Position numbers and translations under genes: made by a program | Assembly (NCBI RefSeq): GCF_042646085.1 | Contig: NZ_JBHRSZ010000007.1 | Coordinates: 806,001-870,000, forward strand | Source of the DNA: Litoribrevibacter euphylliae | Lineage (GTDB): Bacteria > Pseudomonadota > Gammaproteobacteria > Pseudomonadales > Litoribrevibacteraceae | Direction of reading: 5' to 3' | Length of the DNA stretch: 64,000 nucleotides | Notes under the pieces: model-generated | Database searches by the model: none | The model's input: the letters and a program-made list of their open reading frames with translations, nothing else | What the model was told of the DNA's origin: nothing | Part shown: piece after piece, positions 58,615 to 64,000 of the stretch | Layout of the letters: the number at the start of each line of letters is the position of its first letter | How positions within the stretch are numbered: position 1 is the first letter of the stretch

Positions 58615-59871
58615 ATGGATATTAAAGCATATATGGAAGGGCTTGGGCAGAGTGCTCGAGCCGCTTCTCGTGTTGTTGCTGCTGCGACCACAGAACAAAA
58701 GAACAAAGCCTTGCTTGCTATGGCGGAAGCATTGGCATCTTCCCGAAGTGAGTTGATGGCCGCCAATCAAATTGATCTTGAGCGTGGTAAGTCCAATGGG
58801 TTGGATGCCGCCTTGCTAGATCGTTTGGAATTAACCGATGCTCGCATCGATACGATGATCGAAGGGCTTCGTCAGGTTGCTGCATTGCAAGACCCGGTAG
58901 GCGAAATCACGGATATGGCGTATCGCCCATCAGGTATTCAAATTGGTAAGATGCGCGTGCCTTTGGGTGTGATCGGCATTATCTATGAATCTCGCCCTAA
59001 CGTAACAGTGGAAGCGGCGAGCCTGTGCCTTAAATCAGGTAATGCGACCATTCTGCGTGGCGGTTCTGAAGCGATTGAGTCCAATCAGGCGGTGGCTAAA
59101 TGTATTCGTGCCGGTTTAGCGAAAGCAGGTTTACCTGATACCGCAGTTCAAGTGGTTGAAACCACCGATCGTGCCGCGGTTGGTGAGTTGATCACAATGC
59201 CAGAGTTTGTTGACGTGATTGTACCACGTGGTGGAAAGGGCTTAATCGAGCGTATTAGCCGTGATGCGAAGGTCACAGTGATTAAACACCTTGATGGTAT
59301 CTGTCATGTGTATATTGATGATCAGGCGGATATTACCAAAGCTGTGAATATAGCCGTGAATGCCAAAACGCATCGTTATGGCACTTGTAACACGATGGAA
59401 ACCTTGTTGATTGCTAAGTCTCGCATTGACGATGTGTTGCCTGAGCTGATTTCTGCTTATGAAGAAGCGGGTGTTGAGCTGCGTGGTTGTGATGTGTGTT
59501 GTTCGTTCTCTCCAGAGTTCAAAGCGGCTACTGAAGAGGATTGGGAAACTGAATACCTAGCGCCGATTTTGGCCGTTAAGGCAGTCGATTCGATGGCTGA
59601 AGCGATCGCTCATATTAATCGTTATGGTTCTCATCATACCGATGCGATCATTACCGAGAATTACACCAAGAGCCGTCAATTCTTGACGGAAGTAGACTCC
59701 AGCTCTGTAATGGTAAATGCTTCGACACGTTTTGCGGATGGTTTTGAGTATGGATTAGGGGCAGAGATTGGTATCTCTACCGATAAGATTCATGCGCGAG
59801 GGCCGGTTGGACTAGACGGTTTAACCTCTCAAAAATATATAGTCCTGGGTGACGGTCACATCCGTCGTTAA
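58615..59871 (+). CDS. proA: Gamma-glutamyl phosphate reductase
   Basis: 418 residues. Reduces glutamyl-5-phosphate with NADPH, the second step of proline synthesis. MRVPLGVIGIIYESRPNVTV, LILRGGSE-like ATILRGGSEAIESNQAVAK, and RYGTCNTMETLLIAK with the nucleophile Cys258 are present; the C-terminus has FADGFEYGLGAEIGISTDK and HARGPVGLDGLTSQKYIV, both conserved. proB is not in the window. It precedes rsfS by 37 bases; nadD, which relatives often place between, is absent. Confidence 0.97.
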   Translation: MDIKAYMEGLGQSARAASRVVAAATTEQKNKALLAMAEALASSRSELMAANQIDLERGKSNGLDAALLDRLELTDARIDTMIEGLRQVAALQDPVGEITDMAYRPSGIQIGKMRVPLGVIGIIYESRPNVTVEAASLCLKSGNATILRGGSEAIESNQAVAKCIRAGLAKAGLPDTAVQVVETTDRAAVGELITMPEFVDVIVPRGGKGLIERISRDAKVTVIKHLDGICHVYIDDQADITKAVNIAVNAKTHRYGTCNTMETLLIAKSRIDDVLPELISAYEEAGVELRGCDVCCSFSPEFKAATEEDWETEYLAPILAVKAVDSMAEAIAHINRYGSHHTDAIITENYTKSRQFLTEVDSSSVMVNASTRFADGFEYGLGAEIGISTDKIHARGPVGLDGLTSQKYIVLGDGHIRR

Positions 59872-59908
59872 TGTATTGCTGAAAAGCATTGTTTAATTGA
59901 AGAGATAT

Positions 59909-60265
59909 ATGGACTCCCAGAGTTTAAAAGATAAAGTTGTTGATCTACTTGATGACATGAAAGCAAACGAAATCACTTGCTTGGATGTAAAAGATCAAAC
60001 CAGTGTTACAGACTTTATGGTCGTAGCCTCAGGAACCTCATCCCGTCATGTTAAATCTATTGCGGATTACGTGGCTGAAGAGATGAAGAAAGAAGGCGTT
60101 AATCCTCTGGGGACAGAGGGTGATAAGGCTTCTGAATGGGTTCTGATCGATTTTGGTGATGTTGTCGTTCATGTCATGATGCCAACCGCTCGTGAACATT
60201 ATGATTTGGAACGTTTGTGGTCAGGTTTGACTCCTAATAGAGATCAGAGTCAGCCGGCCAGCTAA
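59909..60265 (+). CDS. rsfS: Ribosome silencing factor
   Basis: About 118 residues of the RsfS/YbeB/Iojap family, which binds uL14 and keeps the subunits apart during starvation. VVDLLDDMKANEITCLDVKD, SVTDFMVVASGTSSRHVKSI, GTEGDKASEWVLIDFGDVVV and HVMMPTAREHYDLERLWSG are all family blocks. ATG 59909 has GAAGAGAT upstream and gives the normal start; TTG 59897 is in frame. Followed by rlmH. Confidence 0.96.
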   Translation: MDSQSLKDKVVDLLDDMKANEITCLDVKDQTSVTDFMVVASGTSSRHVKSIADYVAEEMKKEGVNPLGTEGDKASEWVLIDFGDVVVHVMMPTAREHYDLERLWSGLTPNRDQSQPAS

Positions 60266-60343
60266 AAGGAACGGAATAATAGGCTGATTTTCATTGCTTC
60301 GTATTGGAGGCGATGGAGGTCGGCCTTGTTTTTTGAGAACGTC

Positions 60344-60817
60344 ATGAAAATACGTTTGATTGCTGTAGGAAACAAAATGCCGTCCTGGGTCACTCAGGGC
60401 TATCAGGAATACGCACGTCGCATGCCGCCCGATATGGCGTTGGAGCTTTGTGAAATTGCTCCAGGTCAGAGGGGGAAAGGTCGTGATGTGGCCCGAGCTA
60501 TGCAAAAAGAAGGCGATGCCATGTTAGCGGCTATTTCACCTTCTGATTTCGTGATAGCGCTTGAGGTCTTGGGCAAGACTTGGTCTACTGAGCAATTATC
60601 AGAACAAATGGAAAACTGGCGGATGAGCGGACGAGACATTGCCTTGTTAGTGGGCGGCCCGGAAGGGTTGGATGCTCGATGTGTCGCCAGAGCCGATGTT
60701 AAGTGGTCTCTGTCGCCGTTAACGCTTCCTCATCCTATGGTGCGTTTATTGGTGTCTGAGCAGTTGTATCGAGCTTGGTCAATCATATCTAACCATCCTT
60801 ATCATAGAGCGGGTTAA
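60344..60817 (+). CDS. rlmH: 23S rRNA pseudouridine-1915 N3-methyltransferase
   Basis: About 157 residues of the SPOUT family. Methylates pseudouridine 1915 in 23S rRNA on the assembled ribosome. MKIRLIAVGNKMPSWVTQGY begins the protein, DFVIALEVLGKTWSTEQLSE and ALLVGGPEGL form the SAM knot, and the C-terminal LSPLTLPHPMVRLLVSEQLY with RAWSIISNHPYHR is fully conserved. ATG 60344 with GAGAAC upstream is chosen. Operon with rsfS and mrdA. Confidence 0.96.
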   Translation: MKIRLIAVGNKMPSWVTQGYQEYARRMPPDMALELCEIAPGQRGKGRDVARAMQKEGDAMLAAISPSDFVIALEVLGKTWSTEQLSEQMENWRMSGRDIALLVGGPEGLDARCVARADVKWSLSPLTLPHPMVRLLVSEQLYRAWSIISNHPYHRAG

Positions 60818-60835
60818 AGGGCATTACTGACGTCT

Positions 60836-62707
60836 ATGGAAGGATTATCTCTCCACGATCATTCTAAATACTCTACGATTTTCTTTTGGCGAGTGGTTGT
60901 GGCGTTTTGCGTCGTCTTGTTTTTGCTTGCTGTGCTTTTGCTTCGCATGTATCACTTGCAGGTGGTTGAGTTTCAAAAGTATCAGACTGCTTCAGAACAA
61001 AATCGCGTGCAGGTGGAGCCGATTGCTCCGACTCGTGGCTTGATATTTGATCGTAATGGCGTGTTATTGGCTGAGAATACGCCTAATTTCAGCCTTGGTA
61101 TTGTGCCTGAAAAAGTAAAAGATCGAGATCAGTTAATCCAAGAACTACGTAAGATTCTTGAAATTACTGATCGTGATGTAGAAAAGTTTTCTCGACGTTT
61201 GAATCAGCGTCGGCGTCCGCTCGAACCCGTGGCCATTCGCAACCGTTTGACGGAAGAAGAAATTGCCAAGGTCGCAGTGGAGTTACATCGCTATCCCGCG
61301 GTTACAGTGGATGCCAAATTGGTTCGATCTTATCCTTTAGGTGCTCCCTTTGCTCATGTGGTTGGGTATGTTGCTCGCATTAACGAGAAAGAGCTGACCA
61401 AGCTGGATACCACGAATTATCAAGCGACCAATCATATTGGGAAGCTAGGTATAGAGCGTTTCTATGAGTCTTCATTGCATGGCAAGGTTGGTTTGCAAAA
61501 AGTAGAGGCAGATGCTCGAGGACGTGTCTTAAACGTGATTGAGCGAGTCCCTCCGACGCCGGGTAAAAACTTGAGATTGTCTTTAGATAGTCGGTTGCAG
61601 GTCACAGCCAGTAAGTTACTGGATGGACGTCGAGGCGCCATTGTGGCTATCGAACCTAAAACCGGTGGCATTTTGGCATTGGTGAGTGAGCCAAGTTTTG
61701 ATCCTAACGCCTTTGTTTTGGGGATAGACCACAAGTCTTACGGTGAGTTGAGAGACTCTAAAGCCAAGCCGTTGTTTAACCGTGCGCTCAAGGGGCAGTA
61801 TCCTCCTGGTTCTACGTTAAAGCCTATGCTCGGTATCGCTGGGGTTGAAGCCGGAGTCGTGGACTGGAACTTCAGTATTATGGATTACGGCACGTACCAA
61901 TTGAAAAACGATAAACGTGTTTATCGCGACTGGAAAAAAGGCGGGCATGGTCGAGTTGATCTCCGATATGCAGTGGTTCAGTCCTGTGATACTTATTTTT
62001 ATGAATTGGCTTTCCGTTTGGGTGTAGATCGCATGTCCGACTTCTTAGCAAAATTCGGCTTTGGTGATTTAACCAGCCTGGACATTTCTGAAGCGCGCCG
62101 CGGGCTGCTACCTACTCGGGAATGGAAACGTGGAGCTAAAGGGTTGCCTTGGTTTCCAGGGGATAGTCTCAATATGGGCTTGGGGCAGGGCTTTACTCTG
62201 GTAACCCCTTTGCAGTTGGCTGCAGGCACTGCAATCTTGGCGAATAAAGGTAAGTGGGTTCGTCCAAGGTTGACGATGGACGGTGATTTGGATGAGGTTG
62301 TCGACCAAATTAAGAAGGATATGGATGAGTCTGAATCCAAAAATATCATGCTTAAAGACCCTCAGAATTGGGATCGAATGTTTGCGGCGATGAAAGACGT
62401 TATGCACGGTTCTCGTGGTACCGCTCGAGCCTCCGGCCGTGGTGCGAAATATAAAATGGCAGGGAAAACTGGTACTGCACAGGTACTTGGGATTGCGCAA
62501 GACGAAGAGTATGACGAGACCAAGATTTCAAAGTGGCATCGAGATCATGCGTGGTTTATGGGGTTTGCTCCGTTTGATGACCCTCAGATAGCTGTTGCGG
62601 TATTGGTGGAAAATGGTGGTGGCGGTAGTAGTACTGCGGCTCCTTTAGCGCGTAAAGTTTTTGATGCGCATATTCTTGGGGAGTACGATGTGGAGGCGAG
62701 CCAATAG
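60836..62707 (+). CDS. mrdA: Penicillin-binding protein 2 (peptidoglycan transpeptidase)
   Basis: 623 residues. Elongation-specific transpeptidase that keeps rod shape. One N-terminal membrane helix (VVVAFCVVLFLLAVLLLRMY), a dimerisation domain starting APTRGLIFDRNGVLLAENTP, then the transpeptidase with STLK at 326 (catalytic Ser326), SCD at 383 and KTGT at 544. The set is intact. The stop shares its last base with the rodA GTG (62707), so the two are coupled. Confidence 0.97.
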   Translation: MEGLSLHDHSKYSTIFFWRVVVAFCVVLFLLAVLLLRMYHLQVVEFQKYQTASEQNRVQVEPIAPTRGLIFDRNGVLLAENTPNFSLGIVPEKVKDRDQLIQELRKILEITDRDVEKFSRRLNQRRRPLEPVAIRNRLTEEEIAKVAVELHRYPAVTVDAKLVRSYPLGAPFAHVVGYVARINEKELTKLDTTNYQATNHIGKLGIERFYESSLHGKVGLQKVEADARGRVLNVIERVPPTPGKNLRLSLDSRLQVTASKLLDGRRGAIVAIEPKTGGILALVSEPSFDPNAFVLGIDHKSYGELRDSKAKPLFNRALKGQYPPGSTLKPMLGIAGVEAGVVDWNFSIMDYGTYQLKNDKRVYRDWKKGGHGRVDLRYAVVQSCDTYFYELAFRLGVDRMSDFLAKFGFGDLTSLDISEARRGLLPTREWKRGAKGLPWFPGDSLNMGLGQGFTLVTPLQLAAGTAILANKGKWVRPRLTMDGDLDEVVDQIKKDMDESESKNIMLKDPQNWDRMFAAMKDVMHGSRGTARASGRGAKYKMAGKTGTAQVLGIAQDEEYDETKISKWHRDHAWFMGFAPFDDPQIAVAVLVENGGGGSSTAAPLARKVFDAHILGEYDVEASQ

Positions 62708-63846
62708 TGAGGGATTTTTCTCGTACGCTTCCTGATGCCGCAACGCATTTTAGTCGGCGTCCTAGTATTTGGCTAAGGATGCACATTGACACGCAATTGC
62801 TTGTGCTCTTGTTGTGTTTATGTGGTGGTGGACTGTTCGTGCTCTACAGTGGTAGCGGCGGCAGTATTGAGGATGTTCATAAGCAGATTATCCGAATTGC
62901 GTTGGGTTTGGTGGTGATGTTTGTGGTTGCGCAGTTTGATGTGTCTACTTTGAAACGTTGGTCGCCTTATTTCTACGTGATAGGAATTGGGTTGCTGGTG
63001 GCTGTATTGCTGGTTGGTGTCGGTGCCAAAGGGGCGCAGCGTTGGTTAAGTCTAGGGCCGGTGCGTTTTCAGCCATCCGAAATTATGAAGCTGATTGTGC
63101 CTATGATGGTGGCTTGGTATATGTCGGGTCGTAAGCTGCCGCCCAGATTCAAATACGTCATTGTTTCATTGGTTATTATCGTCGTTCCGGTAGGCTTAAT
63201 CGCCAAACAGCCAGATTTGGGAACGTCTTTATTGATTGCTGCTTCCGGCCTTTTTATCCTCTTATTAGCTGGCTTGAAATGGCGTATTGTTTTTGGTTTC
63301 GTTGGGCTCGTTTCTGCCATGATTTATCCTTTCTGGCAGTTCGTCATGCGGGACTATCAAAAGCAGCGAGTATTGACCTTGTTTGACCCGGAGAGTGATC
63401 CGCTGGGTGCCGGTTGGAATATTATTCAGTCGAAAATTGCCATTGGCTCGGGTGGTTTATGGGGCAAAGGTTGGTTGAATGGTACTCAGAGTCATCTGGA
63501 CTTTTTGCCGGAAAGTCATACCGACTTTATTATTGCCGTGTATGCGGAAGAATTTGGTTTCTTTGGTGTTTTGGCTTTATTGGCTTTGTATCTGCTGATT
63601 GTACTTCGTGGTTTGTATATCTCTGTGAGAGCACAAGACTCATACAGTCGTTTGTTGGCAGGTAGTATAACCTTAACTTTCTTTGTTTATGTTTTTGTAA
63701 ACATAGGTATGGTGAGTGGTATCTTACCTGTTGTTGGTGTGCCTTTGCCGCTGATTAGCTACGGTGGAACCTCGATTCTTACATTAATGGCTGGGTTTGG
63801 TGTGTTAATGTCGGTACATACGCACAGAAAGTTATTGGCCAAGTAG
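62707..63846 (+). CDS. rodA: Rod-shape SEDS glycosyltransferase RodA
   Basis: 379 residues with about ten membrane helices. SEDS peptidoglycan polymerase working with PBP2. Family blocks are LSLGPVRFQPSEIMKLIVPM, FDPESDPLGAGWNIIQSKIA, LPESHTDFIIAVYAEEFGFF and VVGVPLPLISYGGTSILTLM. The start is GTG at 62707, overlapping the mrdA stop. About 17 extra residues before the first helix are slightly longer than usual. Confidence 0.97.
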   Translation: MRDFSRTLPDAATHFSRRPSIWLRMHIDTQLLVLLLCLCGGGLFVLYSGSGGSIEDVHKQIIRIALGLVVMFVVAQFDVSTLKRWSPYFYVIGIGLLVAVLLVGVGAKGAQRWLSLGPVRFQPSEIMKLIVPMMVAWYMSGRKLPPRFKYVIVSLVIIVVPVGLIAKQPDLGTSLLIAASGLFILLLAGLKWRIVFGFVGLVSAMIYPFWQFVMRDYQKQRVLTLFDPESDPLGAGWNIIQSKIAIGSGGLWGKGWLNGTQSHLDFLPESHTDFIIAVYAEEFGFFGVLALLALYLLIVLRGLYISVRAQDSYSRLLAGSITLTFFVYVFVNIGMVSGILPVVGVPLPLISYGGTSILTLMAGFGVLMSVHTHRKLLAK

Positions 63847-63970
63847 GGATCAAATTGCGTTTTGTGTGGTCAGATTGGGCGAGTGAGTTTTTGAAGTTGT
63901 GCCGACTTAGCTTAGATGTGAGCACAATTTTCAGAGAGTGATTGAACGTTTAATTAAACAGAGAGTGACG

Positions 63971-64000
63971 ATGGACCGTTTTTATAAAGTTAAGTTTTAT
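63971..64000 (+). CDS. Start of a further gene, cut by the window end
   Basis: An ATG preceded by GAGAGTGACG opens a frame of ten codons (MDRFYKVKFY) running off the window. In relatives a lytic transglycosylase (mltB) or rlpA commonly follows rodA, but too little is visible to assign it. The 124-base gap after rodA shows no clear terminator. Confidence 0.4.
   Translation, partial: MDRFYKVKFY

Overview
The window looks like a chromosomal segment of a marine, Gram-negative gammaproteobacterium of the Oceanospirillales/Pseudomonadales type. The evidence is the gene order: waaA-tolC-thiC-nudF-yqiB-cpdA-yqiA-parE, TPR/lolB-ispE-tRNA-Gln-prs-rplY-pth-ychF, hemA-prfA-prmC-moeB and proA-rsfS-rlmH-mrdA-rodA are all standard gammaproteobacterial neighbourhoods. 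LPS core genes, Lol and Kdo-transferase functions indicate an outer membrane. The genus cannot be fixed from the sequence alone. No phage, IS element, CRISPR array or rRNA operon was seen.

Region 1 (1-13.1 kb) is an LPS core/O-antigen locus. It holds five glycosyltransferase-type genes on the plus strand, two YrbL-like kinase-fold proteins interleaved with them, and an ELM1-family protein. A minus-strand, AT-rich pair (GT2 plus polysaccharide pyruvyl-transferase-like) follows, then an O-antigen ligase, ugd, galU and waaA. Region 2 (13.1-23.7 kb) holds tolC, thiC, the nudF-yqiB-cpdA-yqiA group, an inserted hybrid histidine kinase, and parE. Region 3 (23.8-34.0 kb) is accessory: an orphan small protein, a truncated DUF2959 remnant, a LysR regulator, a fusion of two solute-binding-protein families, pyruvate kinase, a DUF2860 outer-membrane protein, an exported hydrolase, a run of lysine-rich probable nucleic-acid-binding proteins, and a eukaryotic-type HisA.

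Region 4 (34.2-42.4 kb) is the most unusual. A diheme cytochrome c4-like gene is followed by a leader with two Fur-box-like sites. Downstream are a 685-residue exported protein I cannot assign, a small histidine-bearing four-helix membrane protein, and a 960-residue protein joining a beta-propeller to six CXXCH haem sites. This reads as an iron-responsive electron-transfer system that may be undescribed. A convergent diguanylate cyclase follows.

Region 5 (42.5-54.9 kb) is housekeeping: tRNA-Met, ychF, pth, rplY, prs, tRNA-Gln, ispE, lolB, a TPR lipoprotein, then hemA, prfA, prmC, moeB and a Lon N-terminal-like protein. Region 6 (55.0-64.0 kb) holds a DedA-PAP2 fusion, a tandem pair of membrane proteins with inactive GGDEF domains that both keep the RxxD inhibitory-site signature (possible c-di-GMP receptors), and then proA-rsfS-rlmH-mrdA-rodA. 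nadD, which commonly sits between proA and rsfS in relatives, is absent there.
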